Notes: generated from the sequence alone by a model not told the origin. DNA of 64,000 nt from Phymorhynchus buccinoides (GCA_017654935.2 CM065699.1:13805104-13869103), one strand, 5' to 3'; shown: positions 25,630 through 36,844, counted from the first letter of the stretch. Translations and numbers: made by a program.

Positions 25630-25685
<56 letters not shown>

Positions 25686-25690
25686 CTCCG

Positions 25691-25731
<41 letters not shown>

Positions 25732-25772
25732 CCTCTCTCTCTCTCTCTGTAATATCAGACTCTCTCAGCCTT

Positions 25773-26390
25773 TCCCTTGGGAAATGTGGTTGATGCAATG
25801 TGGCACATCCCTTCCCCTGGGAAATGTGGTTGATGCAGTGTTATACATCCCTTCCCCTGGGAAATGTGGTTGATGCAATGTGGCACAGCCCTTCCCTTGG
25901 GAAATGTGGTTGATGCAGTGTGGTACATTCCTTCCCCTGGGAAATGTGGTTGATGTAATGTGGTGCACCCCTTCCCCTGGGAAATGTGATTGATGCAGTG
26001 CGGTACATCCCTTCCCCTGGGAAATGTGGTTGATGCCGTGTGGCATCCCCTTCCCCTGGGAAATGTGGTTGATGCCGTGTGGCACAGCCCTTCCCTTGGA
26101 AAATGTGGTTGATGCCATGGGGCACATCCTTTCCCTTGGGAAATGTGGTCGATGCAATTTGTGGTGGTGTAAAGACATCCCTTCCCCTGTGAAATGTGGT
26201 TGATGCAATGTGGTACATCCCTTCCCCCTGGGAAATGTGGTTGATGCAATGTGGCACATCCCTTTCCTTGGGAAATGTGGTTGATGCAGTGTGGTACATC
26301 CCTTCCACTGGGAAATGTGGTTCATGTGGCATGGCCTTCTGGCACTGTGCTTGCTGCGGTGTGGTATGTCCAAGGAAATGTGGTTACTAT
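25773..26390. repeat. 40-bp minisatellite, about 15 units, left arm only
   Basis: The unit is CCCTTCCCCTGGGAAATGTG plus GTTGATGCAATGTGGCACAT. Starts fall at 25,781, 25,821, 25,861 and so on at 40-bp steps to about 26,311. CCCAGGGGAAGGG-like text and GGGAAA make each unit partly self-complementary. The right arm lacks the array and the CT run before it. Confidence 0.9.
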
Positions 26391-27008
26391 ATGGCACAAA
26401 GATTCAGGAGACTTGAGCATGCGCTGGTTTCATCACTCCAAGGTTGGTTCCTTCCGCTGGCCTGGAACAAGGTAGCTTTGACTGGTGGCAAGTTGAGGCG
26501 TAGGAACGACGATGAATTTATTTTTTTTTTAAGTAAAAGATCGTGATCAGATTTATTTAATTCCAGGAAGCGCTAGCGAATTTCTAAATCAAATTTTGTT
26601 TATTCCAGAGAGAGCAAGCAAAATGTCTTATGTCCAAATGGCAAGCAACAAATGTAGATCAGATTTATCCAGGAAGCGAATTTCAAAATCAAATTATAGA
26701 AAATAACCCTTGGATGAATTTATTAAGTTTTGTTTTCGGCTTATCAAAATGGCTCCCCACGACTACAATGTTGATTCTGCATCAGTTGGGTATATGTATG
26801 GCCAAATCATTTCTAAATGCTTGTTCTTGTATTTCTGAACTCAGTGTTTCAATGTACATGTAGTGAAGTTCCTAGTCGATGTTTTAAACATGCTAACACT
26901 TCCCATATATTTTGATACACCTTTTGTTGTTGTTTACACTCGACGACATGTGGAAAGTCGTTTTCATTCATGATGTATTAGCCGAATTCACATTAAATGA
27001 TTCTCTCA

Positions 27009-27044
<36 letters not shown>

Positions 27045-27567
27045 GGATGTGTTCAACTTATTTGTCCGTGCGTATTGATTGTCATGTGCGCACGACGTGT
27101 GAATCTAGCATATTAATGACTGCCTGTGCGCGCGGCACGCGCGCGTGTGTATGTGTAGGTTTTTTTTACAGTTTAAAGTTATTTTAAACGAGGGCATCGC
27201 CAAGCGGCAGATATGTACTTTGCCAGCTACCTGCCCCGCCCTGCACCTCCCTTGTCCCTCACATGTTAGGCCCCCGTCCTCCTTATGTCCTTTGGGTGAT
27301 ACACCTACACACACCTTTGACTGGGTGCAAATCCTTTTCCGGGATGGACACCCGTACTTGGTGGGGTATACACCCTTAACACTGAGACATGCCTGCCGCT
27401 CGGCGACTTTAAGCCCCACGTGGCACATTTTGTGCTACAATGTCTTTTACTTTTAGTATTAGACGCACTCCTTTACCGGAATGCACACCCTTAATTAGTG
27501 GGGGTGTACACCCTTAATCAATGTGGCGTACACACCCTTAACTCGGAGGGTCTTGGCTTCTTTAAAA

Positions 27568-27795
27568 CCCTTTCAACGCTAGCCAAAATTTACCATTAAA
27601 CTTACACGGGTAGAGAAAAGATTATGTCTGCAATACAGTATTCGTTGTGACATGCATAAAATAAGGGCGTATCCGTGCCTCCCAAAATTAAGAACATAAA
27701 GCTACTATGATACCAGACCTTCATGTTGATGCCTTTTAGTGACATGGCTGTTAAATCATTGTGGTGCCATGAGGCGACAGTGGCGATGAAAAGGT
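27568..27795. mobile_element. Decayed piggyBac-like MITE
   Basis: Left end ACCCTTTCAACGCTAGCC and right end GTGGCGATGAAAAGG are degenerate versions of the family at 7,176. The interior shares GATGCCTTTTAGTGACATG and TGTGGTGC. Confidence 0.75.
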
Positions 27796-27802
27796 AAATT
27801 AA

Positions 27803-28042
27803 TTACTTGAAGAGAGGTTTGACAACTACATATTTGAAATGAGATGGAAAACGGCCAGAACATAGAGAATCATTGATGATGGATGTAAAGTAAGGAAGGA
27901 GATCATCAAGGCACTGGGAGAAGAGAGATGAAGGTAGTTCACAGGTTTTAGTCTGAGTTTTGGTCAAAATCTTCTTAACCTCTTCAGTGGGAAACTGAGC
28001 GGAACTAGACCACATAGTGCCAGAAAAGTAAGTATCAGGCAC
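27803..28042 (-). pseudogene. CR1/L2-type LINE reverse transcriptase fragment
   Basis: The - strand frame reads FPTEEVKKILTKTQTKTC, SSLFSQCLDDLLPYFTSIIN and DSLCSGRFPSHFKYVVVKPL, the start of the reverse transcriptase domain in CR1/L2-clade ORF2. It is about 80 residues, without flanking endonuclease or palm domains. Confidence 0.8.
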
Positions 28043-28391
28043 AGTTGATGATTGATCGATTGGAAATCAAGGTTTTTGGCGGATAAATGGCTAGCTTGTC
28101 CTGTGAAAGAAATGGAGAAACGATGATGGATTCAGACCTAGTGGATACAGGAAGTAGTAGTTGTGGATTTTGGTTTTATCAAGGAGAGAGGTTGGCTTAA
28201 AAACTAACCTTTAAATGATGCGAAGTAGTACAAGCGAGAATTTGGGCTTTCAACAAGAGCATTTGTCTATACTGTCGGACACAATTTTGATGGCTCGGAA
28301 TCTTTGTGATTTCAAGTCCAGTCTTAACCCACTGGGCGCTCTGCACCGGCGGCCATTTCTTCCGTTAGCCTTGAGTCATCTCAGTGCCCTG

Positions 28392-28891
28392 NNNNNNNNN
28401 NNNNNNNNNNNNNNNNNNNNNNNNNNNNNNNNNNNNNNNNNNNNNNNNNNNNNNNNNNNNNNNNNNNNNNNNNNNNNNNNNNNNNNNNNNNNNNNNNNNN
28501 NNNNNNNNNNNNNNNNNNNNNNNNNNNNNNNNNNNNNNNNNNNNNNNNNNNNNNNNNNNNNNNNNNNNNNNNNNNNNNNNNNNNNNNNNNNNNNNNNNNN
28601 NNNNNNNNNNNNNNNNNNNNNNNNNNNNNNNNNNNNNNNNNNNNNNNNNNNNNNNNNNNNNNNNNNNNNNNNNNNNNNNNNNNNNNNNNNNNNNNNNNNN
28701 NNNNNNNNNNNNNNNNNNNNNNNNNNNNNNNNNNNNNNNNNNNNNNNNNNNNNNNNNNNNNNNNNNNNNNNNNNNNNNNNNNNNNNNNNNNNNNNNNNNN
28801 NNNNNNNNNNNNNNNNNNNNNNNNNNNNNNNNNNNNNNNNNNNNNNNNNNNNNNNNNNNNNNNNNNNNNNNNNNNNNNNNNNNNNNNNNNN
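28392..28891. other. 500-N assembly gap 2
   Basis: Exactly 500 N. It separates the two contigs that carry the left and right inverted arms. Confidence 1.
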
Positions 28892-29308
28892 GTTTCATGA
28901 GGCAAATTTGACTTCAAAATTTTCTTTATTATCATAAATAATTTAAATGGGCTTCTTACCCGTCTTCACCTACTGCTGGATATTTAATATTCATATTATT
29001 CTTTATTTCAGGATTTCGATTGCAACTATATTGCGATATTTAATATTCATTTATTATTATGATTTTTGCAGATTCGATGCCACACATAATGCTCTTACAG
29101 CGTCAACACGGATAAAAATCAGGACTGCGTCGATGCCTGATACGCTGAACGGCGTCCCAGATATACTATGTCCTGCAACATATCGTGCGTGATCCAGGAA
29201 AACTATTCTCTGGGTAAGTATAAATCACTGCCAAGAAATGCGAAAGAGACACTCCACAACCATCCACAGACAGATCCCACGCCTGCTGCCGCGCGCGCAC
29301 ACACATAA

Positions 29309-29476
29309 GGTAAGACGGGGTAAAAAGCCATGGCGGGTAAGAAGCCATGCTAATTATCTCAATGAAAATACAAATTTCAGTCAAGTTTGCCCATCAGACG
29401 ATGTTAAGGGCAAACTGTGCTGAAATTGTTGGGTTTTTTCATGATATTGGCGTGGGCTTTTTTCCCGTCTTTCCCC
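29309..29476. mobile_element. Fold-back MITE with GACGGGGTAAAAAGCC ends
   Basis: Left GGTAAGACGGGGTAAAAAGC and right GGGCTTTTTTCCCGTCTTTC are inverted. The interior AATTTCAGTCAAGTTTGCCC is itself mirrored by GGGCAAACTGTGCTGAAATT. A relative is at 31,041-31,252, and part of one at 28,900-28,980. Confidence 0.7.
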
Positions 29477-30133
29477 TTCACTGCACTGACACCACATGCC
29501 AAACAACCGCACAACTCTTCCCTACGCTACTCCATACATAGACACAAGTTTGTGTGTGCTTGCCGCCACACATACGCCGCGCGCGGACGACACACAACAT
29601 AAACACTTGAAAGGCGCATGTATTAAGGACCGTTCAGTCACATTCCAAATATATCAAGCTGCTTGTACTGTAGGTTTATCTTTAGGAATAAAATACCCTC
29701 TTATCAGTATGTTGAGTTTGCTTTGACCATTCTAACACTCTAACTAAGTTACATTTGGGTTATTAATCCACCCTCTCTCTTTCTCGTCGTCGCGTCGCTC
29801 GCTGACAACACGACGCGCGCGCGCTCACTTCCGTTTGATTATTGTCTCTGCTGTTTGGCTTTCACTTTATGCGTACAGGCTATGTTTTATGTAATGTGTG
29901 TGTGTATTGTGTGTGCGCACTTGTGTGTGTGTGTATGACCGCGCGTGCGTGTATGTACGCACAGGCGCGCGCGTGCGTGTATGTACGCACAGGCGCGCGC
30001 ATGCGTGTGTGTGCGCGCACCGGTATGTATTTGCGAGTGCGTTTGTTGTTGGTGCGAGCGGGATGTACGCACAGGCGCTGCATGTTATGTTTTGTGTAAG
30101 TACGTTTTGTTGTTGAAAGCGAGAAACATTAGA

Positions 30134-30164
<31 letters not shown>

Positions 30165-30620
30165 AGAGAGAAGAGCAGTTCGAAATCGTATAAACCCAAT
30201 GTAGACTTATCCCCCAAACAGCAAGAGTGGCGGTAATGGTTCGAATTTCCCCCCCCCCCCCACACACAACACAGGAATGAAAACACAACTTTGTCCCTTA
30301 TTCTTTAACCCTCAATAACGATTTTTTGACTTGACACATACACACAAACGTGCTCACAAACTACATCCACGCGTGTGCGCAACTTGTTTAGTTTTTTCTC
30401 TGCGTGTTCACGCGTTTCGGTTTCAGGTTTATATGCGTGCCCACCCGCTGTGTGAGGCCAATGTGTGTGTGTTTCCACTTTCATGTACCCTCCAAAATGG
30501 AAGGAGGCCCACAATCCTTCTCGATCTTCATTCCTTCTCCTCCTTCCTCCTTTTTAGTCGCTTTTGCCGATCTATACGATCAGCAAAGGAAAGTAACTGT
30601 TTTCGTTCGTGTGGTTTTTT

Positions 30621-30976
30621 CAGGGCCAGGGGTGGGGGGCTTAGGGGGCTGCAGCCCCCACCCTTTTTCCTCCCCCCCAAAAAAAAATTTGATGTCGCCG
30701 AGCGGCAGCTGAAAATTTCCTCGCGGGCCATATTATATACTAGCACTCATCAGCACCACCAGTTGATAGGTACTTAATGGTTCAAAACATGTTTCAATAG
30801 GGGGTTATGAACAGTAATGGCATTAGTCCTTTATTTCATGCCCAGTTTGCACTATTTTGCTTCTCGGATTTAACCTTTTTCCGGGGGAGCATGCCCCCGG
30901 ACCCCGCTAGGGGTCTTGGTGCTTCCGCACCTTCGATGAATTAGCCCCACTCCTTAAAAACTTAGGTCCGGCCCTG
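30621..30976. mobile_element. hAT-like MITE (tentative)
   Basis: The ends CAGGGCCAGGGG and the complement of CAGGGCCGGACC suggest a hAT-type terminus. The interior is G/C-block-rich (GGGGGCTGCAGCCCCC; GGGGGAGCATGCCCCC). The flanks on both sides carry similar text (TTGCCGATCTA, CAGCAAAGGAA or CGCAAAAGGAA, TTTTCGTTCGTGT), so it sits between two copies of a roughly 65-bp duplication. An 8-bp target duplication is not clear. Confidence 0.45.
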
Positions 30977-31040
30977 TCCTTTTTTGTTCTATTGCCGATC
31001 TACAACATCGCAAAAGGAATTTATTTTCGTTCGTGTATAT

Positions 31041-31252
31041 GGCAAGACGGGGTAAAAAAGCGCATGTTCGGGTAAGAAAAGCCCACCCCAATTATATTCT
31101 CATGAAATAAAGAAAATTTCAGTCAAATTTGCCCATGAGACGAATGCTAGACATTAACTCTCGTCGTCATGGGCAAAATGAGACTGAAATTTTGCATTCA
31201 TTTCATGATAATCGTTACCCGCCCATGCGCTTTTTATATTTTACCCCGTGCT
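31041..31252. mobile_element. Fold-back MITE with GACGGGGTAAAAAAGCGCAT ends
   Basis: The left end is inverted at the right as CATGCGCTTTTTATATTTTA plus CCCCGT. TTTCAGTCAAATTTGCCCAT is mirrored by ATGGGCAAAATGAGACTGAA. Same family as 29,309-29,476. Confidence 0.75.
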
Positions 31253-31604
31253 TCCCCCTATGTTTCTTTTGGTCTGTCCCAAGGATATCTCCCGAACCGG
31301 TTAACATGCAAACGCTTGGATAGGATTTGTTCGGAAATAATTAAGGGGAGTCATTTCATGGTGTGTGTGGGAGTGGTCTTGCCTAATTCAATCGGTCAAA
31401 CAGGGGAAGCTACTCTACCATCAGGTAGATCCCCAGCTCTCAACCTCGTGTGCTTGAGCAGACATACAGCACTTTGAGCACCGTGCGTCATTCTAAAATT
31501 GATGTCATTTATATTTTTACGTCACATTTTTGCCAGTTTTATCAGTTTGTGGCCACTGGCCACCCCTCATGTTTTTTAAAAATTTGTTTGCAAGTCAGCT
31601 GACT

Positions 31605-31870
31605 CGCCGTAGGTACTTTATAAGTCACAGAAGGCATCTCTGTGAAATTCGGGTTGCTCCCACCTGGAGAGAACGTCGTAGGCAGAGGCGCGCCAACCTC
31701 ATTTTTTTTCTTTTTTTGCATGCGGTTTTTGTGTGATTGATGAGGAAGGAAAAGGGGGTGGTGGGGTAAATTTTTGACCAAATGACAACTTTTTCGTTGC
31801 CACTGGGTTTAACGTATGCTAAGTGCATGGGCACACGGGACTTCGGTTTATCGTCTCATCCGAAAGACTC
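31605..31870 (-). mobile_element. SINE, 5'-truncated copy
   Basis: The complement carries the body shared with 35,276-35,640 and 59,822-60,140: CTTTCGGATGAGACGATAAA, GTGCCCATGCACTTAGCA, GGCAACGAAAAAGTTGTCAT and the tail CTCTCCAGGTGGGAGCAACC. The tRNA-like head is missing. Confidence 0.75.
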
Positions 31871-32216
31871 AAAGATTTTCTTCCTTTGAAGACAATAAAG
31901 AATGTGATGGTGCATGGGAAAACCAAGACATAAGTCACTCAGAATGTTTCTGGAGCAAAAGCCAAAAATAGTCAGACCCACAACCTCCCCCCAAAAATAT
32001 ATAGAAATAATTAGAATATATATTTTTACCTATTCAACCAGTATCTACAACACGAAAGGCAATTTTGAACGGTGTTTGTTGTTGCTTATTTATTTCTTTA
32101 AAAAACAAGCGCGGAATCGCAATAGTTTGTGGCACACGCTCTATTTTTACCACTCCAATCATTACAAACACTGAGTTACCTCCCCTTGATTTTCAATAAT
32201 TTTAATCTGTAAAGCA

Positions 32217-32369
32217 GGGACGGTATTTATGTCGAGATAGCATGAGACTTAGCATGATGCTAACTTAGAAGCTCTTCCAATGTCCTATAGGATTTAATAG
32301 GACTTTTGGAAGAGCTTCTAAGTTAGCATCATGCTAAGTCTCATGCTATCTCGACATGAATACCGTCCC
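32217..32369. repeat. 64-bp inverted repeat hairpin
   Basis: Arms 32,217-32,280 and 32,306-32,369 are complementary over 64 bases with one mismatch, around a 25-base loop. Arm text includes GTCGAGATAGCATGAGACTT and AGCATGATGCTAACTTAGAA. The loop itself contains a smaller imperfect palindrome (GTCCTATAGG, AATAGGAC). No related copy is seen in the window. Confidence 0.95.
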
Positions 32370-32914
32370 AGAATGTTATCTCTGCACCATTTCGTAACTT
32401 TTTATATCTTTTGGAAAACATTTAAAACTATGTATCCTACTTATACTAATCGAAAGTCTTCTATGTCCCGACTTCTGCCAAGTGATCTATCTCTAACGTC
32501 AAAGTTCAAATGGCAGTAAAATATAAACTGGACGAAATAACCCAATTCTGTTTTGTGCGACCTTTTCCCTTAGCTTATTTCTATGCGTTTTCACATTATT
32601 TTTATCAACACATTTATTTCTGTACCTTGTGTGTGTGCGCGCGCGCGCGTGCATGGCGTGTTTGAGGGGGGGGGGGGGTGCGTGCTTGTGTGTGTACTGA
32701 ATAGCATTACTTTATGATATTTTACTGTTTGCTGTGATGTTATCATTATGATGTTCTTTATTAATATTTCCTTGTTATGAACTGTGTTATGGGAAATTCT
32801 TCTTCGTTCGCTCAGTTTCCTGTCATACGAGCGTAGATGCGTCATGCTGGCGTTATGCGCCTAACTAAGAAATAGTCAGGCCCAGCAAGTCCGACTTCGG
32901 CTGAAGAAATCTTT

Positions 32915-33110
32915 TGTACGAATTTATAGAAAAAAAGGCAGGAGAATGGACCAGTGAGATAGAAAGATAGCAGATGACAGTAAGCAAAGGGAAAAGGCAG
33001 AGTCAAAGAGAGTGACAGAATTAGAAGAAGTTACAAGCACAGAACTTCCAGTAGGTGGGGGAACTATTTGTACAAAAGCCCCCCCCCCGGTATCCCCACG
33101 GGGGGATGGG
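32915..33110 (+). repeat. Partial copy of the CTTCTGCG dispersed repeat
   Basis: It starts at AAAAAAGGCAGGAGAATGG and continues through AAGCAAAGGGAAAAGGCAGA and ACAGAACTTCCAGTAGG to GGTATCCCCACGG. The 5' half is absent. Confidence 0.7.
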
Positions 33111-33464
33111 AAATTAATTTGTATTACATACTTTGTTTACTTAATATGGGGGACGGGGGGGGGGGGTGGGTAGATGGGAGTGTGTGTGTGAAGAAACTTA
33201 ATTGGTCTCTGTGAATAACATGCGCTTTTATGTCTTAGTTTATAATGTCTCGTCAGTTTTATTTATTTAAGTGCACGCTGAAAAAAAAGATTTTCCTCCT
33301 TTGAAGACAATAAATTAAAAAAATGGAATTTGAATTTAGACTACGGAAAAATTGCTCCATATTGTAAAATACAATCTCAATTTATGCCAGAATTCCATTA
33401 TGTCCGTTTTTCCTCGCACGTTTGGTGCACATATAAACGACATACATACAACTATTCTACAGTT

Positions 33465-33780
33465 CCCTTCCCCGTGGGGATACCGGGGGGTCTTTCGTAA
33501 AAATAGTTCCACCTTCTGGAAGTTCTGAGCTGGTAACTGAAGCTCTGATCTGCCACTCTTCCTTTTCCCTTTTATCATCTACTATTTTTTCCGATTTATT
33601 GGCCCATTCTCCTGCCTTAAAAAAAAAGTCTTCAAAGTCATTTTGTTCTCCTTTGAGCTCCTCCGAAATCGGAACGTGTCGCACTGTACGCAGCGGTGAG
33701 ACCAGTGAAAACTGAAAACCGGACATATACGTACCTTATCCATTATGGCCATATGGTCTGGGAACGAAGAAGTAGTAGTT
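33465..33780 (-). repeat. Full copy of the CTTCTGCG dispersed repeat
   Basis: The complement of 3,755-4,180 without the CA run: CCGTGGGGATACCGG at one end, ATGGCCATATGGTCTGGGAA at the other. Another copy of opposite orientation is 100 bp away at 33,885, so the pair forms a large inverted repeat. Confidence 0.8.
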
Positions 33781-33884
33781 TCCGGTGTACTGAACACTTC
33801 GTTGTTTTTTTAAGTTACTGCATGTAGGCCTATTCACATTGAGATACTAGTATGAGACTTATCATCTCTTAGAAGCCATTCGTC

Positions 33885-34205
33885 TTCTGCGTTCCCAGGT
33901 CCATATCGGCATATGTCCATAATGGGTAAGGTACATATGTGTCCGGTTTTCAGTGGTCTCCCCGCTGCGTACAGCCGACACATTACGATTTCGGAAGAGC
34001 TCAAAGGAGAAAAATTATTTGGAAGATTTTTTTGGGGAAAAAAGGCGGGAGAATGGACCGGAAAGGCAGAAAGATAGTAGATGACAGTAAGCAAAGGGAA
34101 AAGGCAGAGTCAAAGAGTGACAGATTAGAGGAAATTACAAGCACAGAACTTCCAGAAGGTGGGGGAACTATTTATACAAAAGACCCCCCGGTATCCCCAC
34201 GGAGA
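33885..34205 (+). repeat. Full copy of the CTTCTGCG dispersed repeat
   Basis: CGTCTTCTGCGTTCCCAGG through GGTATCCCCACGG, in the order seen at 3,755-4,180. Confidence 0.8.
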
Positions 34206-34284
34206 TAGAAGCCATTCATAAAGTAGTAGGATTTAAAGGTGGACCGTGACGGCTCCGTTTGTTTTGAAGAAACCCGTCGAGATC

Positions 34285-34745
34285 GCCCAGAAAACAGCTT
34301 TTTCAAGGTTCAGAACACTATCACGCACTTTGCTCTGGTTTCTTAGAATTAAACCATCATCCTGGCAGAGATAGTAGCCATTTTGGATGGGGTGGGTGGA
34401 GGTCACCCATTGTGGTTGAAGCGTTTTCTTTTTTTAGTAGTGCAGTAAAAAAAAAAAAAAAAGAAAAGAAGGATGTTTCCTTCGTTGTGAGTGAAACTCC
34501 TTTAGATAAACTGGATAACATTTACAAATAAAAAAAGAAGGCTTGTACAGTAATGCGAAAAGTTCGTACTAACGATTTGGTCTAAACGCAGGCGGCCATT
34601 AGAAAAAAGAGACGGCAAACGCCTTCTCTTTGGGTGAAATAATTTGACTTCCAGCACCTCCGCCAAGGAGGAATCGCCGATTTGACGGCTCGATTTCTGG
34701 GACGAGTGTTCTGAACCTTGAAAAAAGCTGTCTTTCTGGTGAACT
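34285..34745. repeat. Fold-back element with about 35-bp arms
   Basis: CCAGAAAACAGCTTTTTCAA then GGTTCAGAACACT (near 34,287-34,320) is inverted at 34,708-34,742 with few mismatches. An A run and a G-rich stretch lie in or beside it. No coding content. Confidence 0.65.
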
Positions 34746-35029
34746 TTATTTTTTAGGAGGGAGGGAGGGGGGAGGTCAACAACACGTGGGCATAGCGACA
34801 CGTCATTTGGGAGCACAGCAACACGGGGACACGACACGTGAACACAAAGTCCTAGGGTTTCCCCGAGTAAGACAATTACCTCACTGCTACAACCGGGCCT
34901 ACTCGATCAACAGCATAGCGTACATGGTTGTTTTTCTAATCTACCAGCACTGAAATGACAAAATTTGAAGTGGTTCTGTGCAGCGGTTTACAAAATACTG
35001 CGCAAGCTTGAACGACTGCATGTCCCGTG

Positions 35030-35275
35030 GGGGAATCTTTTTTATACAAATAGTTCCCCCACCCTCTGGAGGTTCTGTGCTAATAGCTTCCACTAATGTA
35101 TTGCTCTTCGCTGCCTTTTCATATTCTTACTAACATCGTTTTTGGCATCGTTGGCCCATTCTCCTGCCTTTTCCCCCCTAAAAAATATTCCAAATAATTG
35201 TCTCCTTTGAACTCAATAATTGGAATGTGGCATCTGAATGCAGCAGGGAGACCTCTGAAAACCGGACACATACAC
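35030..35275 (-). repeat. Copy of the CTTCTGCG dispersed repeat, 5' part altered
   Basis: CCACCCTCTGGAGGTTCTGT, CTGCCTTTTCATATTC, CCATTCTCCTGCCTTTT and ACCTCTGAAAACCGGACACA follow the reverse order of the family. It is directly followed by the SINE at 35,276. Confidence 0.65.
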
Positions 35276-35394
35276 ATAGGTGTAGAGTGGCACAGAGGTA
35301 ACGCGTTCGCCTCGTGTCAAGTAAACCCGAGTTCGAACCTGGGTACAGGGGATTTTTCCTCACTTTGCACTAGGCCTCACAGTCTGAACGTGGA

Positions 35395-35425
<31 letters not shown>

Positions 35426-35640
35426 CGTGTGCCCATGCACTTAGCACAGGTTAATCCCAGTGGCAACGAAAAAGTTGTCAATTGGTCAAAAATTACCCCC
35501 CCCCCCCCCTTACCTTTCTCATCAGTCACACAAAAATCGCATGCAAAAAGACATTGGGTGGTGCGCCTCTGGCTGCGACGCGCTCTCCAGGTGGGAACCC
35601 GAATTTCACACACGCATGCGATTCTAAAGTACATATCTTA
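35276..35640 (+). mobile_element. tRNA-derived SINE
   Basis: The head contains an A-box-like TGGCACAGAGGT and a B-box-like GAGTTCGAACCTGGG, the internal polymerase III promoter of a tRNA-derived SINE. The body has GGATGAGACGATAAACCGAG, a conserved central domain seen in mollusc and other invertebrate SINEs. The tail ends CTCTCCAGGTGGGAACCCGA. Copies: 59,822-60,140 (+), 31,605-31,870 (-), tails at 62,262 and 11,570. Confidence 0.82.
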
Positions 35641-35845
35641 TGCATTATGGTATGGTCATATGGCCCCTGAAGGAAAAGGATTGCAAATCCCTCCGCTTCA
35701 CAAGGAGACAAAAGGCTACTTAGATCTCCAATGAACTAGACTAGTGGCAAGGGTACAGGTGCTGTGTACACGCGCATGTGCGTTTTGTGCATGTGTCAAT
35801 ATTGCTGATATGTTATGCTTATTGCGCAATTTAAAATAACTTTAA

Positions 35846-36083
35846 CCCTTTCGCCGCCTGCCATTTTTCAGCAAAAAACCCCCCATTAAACTGAACTGGG
35901 TATACCTTTTTCTCTGCAGTATGGGGAATTCCTCTGTGACATATATAACATTAGGCCTGTCCTTGCCTCCTAAACTTAAGAAAATAGGGTCTTTGGATAG
36001 CAGGCCCTGATTTGAATGCTTTTTAGTGACATGGGTGTTTTAAACCATTGTGGTGCATAAATGCGACATTGGCGGTGAAAGGG
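35846..36083. mobile_element. piggyBac-like MITE, polymorphic between arms
   Basis: TTAA duplications at 35,842-35,845 and 36,084-36,087; terminal repeats CCCTTTCGCCGCC and GGCGGTGAAAGGG. The left arm at 27,165-27,188 shows the same flanks (TTTTTACAGT and AGTTATTTTAAA) around a single TTAA. Confidence 0.9.
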
Positions 36084-36202
36084 TTAAACTGTAAAAAAAA
36101 AAACCACCACATATACACGTGCGCGCGCACAGCCAGTCATTAATTTCCAGACTCACAAACGTGCGCACATACAAGCATACGCACGCAAATAAGTGAACAC
36201 AT

Positions 36203-36252
<50 letters not shown>

Positions 36253-36605
36253 TTTAATGTGAATTCGGATAATACATCATGAATGAAAACGATGAACTTT
36301 CCACATGTCGTCGAGCGTAAACAACAACAAAACGTGCATCAAAATATATGGGAAGTGTTGGCATGTTTAAAACATCCACTAGGAACTTCACTACATTGAA
36401 ACACTGAGTTCAGAAATACAAGAACAAGCATTTAGAAGTTATTTGGCCATACATGTACCCAACTGATGCAGAATCAACATAGTCGTGGGGAGCCATTTTG
36501 ATAAGCCGAAAACAAAACAATAAATTCAGCCAAGGGTTATTTTCTATCATTTGAATTTGAAATTCGCTTCCTGGACTTAGAGAAATCTTATCTCGATTTT
36601 TTTAA

Positions 36606-36844
36606 CCCTTTCACCGCCAGCCATATTTCAGCCAAAAATGTTCCATTAAATTTACCTGGGTAGAGAACAAAATCCATCTGCAGTATTGGGGATTCTTCTG
36701 TGACATATATAAAATAAGGTCTATCTTTACTTCCCAAAACTAAGACAATAGGGTCTTTGGATAATAGACCCCAATTTGATGCCTTTTAGTGACATAGGTC
36801 TTAAGTCACTGTGGTGCTAAAATGCGACTTTGGCGGTGAAAGGG
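36606..36844. mobile_element. piggyBac-like MITE
   Basis: TTAA at 36,602-36,605 and 36,845-36,848; ends CCCTTTCACCGCCAGCC and TTGGCGGTGAAAGGG. Very close to the copy at 7,176. The left arm around 26,645-26,670 lacks it, though the flanks there have also drifted. Confidence 0.88.

Larger units (their letters stand above)
27189..28391. other. Left-contig end without a partner in the right arm
   Basis: It includes a repeated CACCCTTAA phrase near 27,340-27,545 (GTACACCCTTAA three times), a decayed MITE and a LINE fragment, then runs into gap 2. No host exon is seen. Confidence 0.6.
28892..35829. other. Spacer between the inverted arms: repeats only
   Basis: No host exon is recognised. It contains fold-back MITEs, a hAT-like MITE, SINE copies and a dispersed repeat family, listed separately. 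TG/CA-rich text lies at 29,895-30,080 and GA runs at 30,134-30,172. The rest (29,480-29,890, 30,290-30,540, 31,260-31,600, 31,870-32,216 and 32,370-32,915) shows nothing I can name. Confidence 0.65.

Noticed and set aside
25755..26397. Three overlapping - strand frames rich in NHISQGKG-like repeats
   Set aside because: Produced by the 40-bp minisatellite; frames interchange every unit and the array is absent from the other arm.
35276..35350. tRNA gene
   Set aside because: The A- and B-box-like motifs belong to a SINE head with a long shared body and tail; no complete cloverleaf with an anticodon arm is seen.
28365..35829. A search for the MBTPS1 Ser exon (GTS-A-SP) between the arms
   Set aside because: No such motif was recognised on either strand here or elsewhere in the window.
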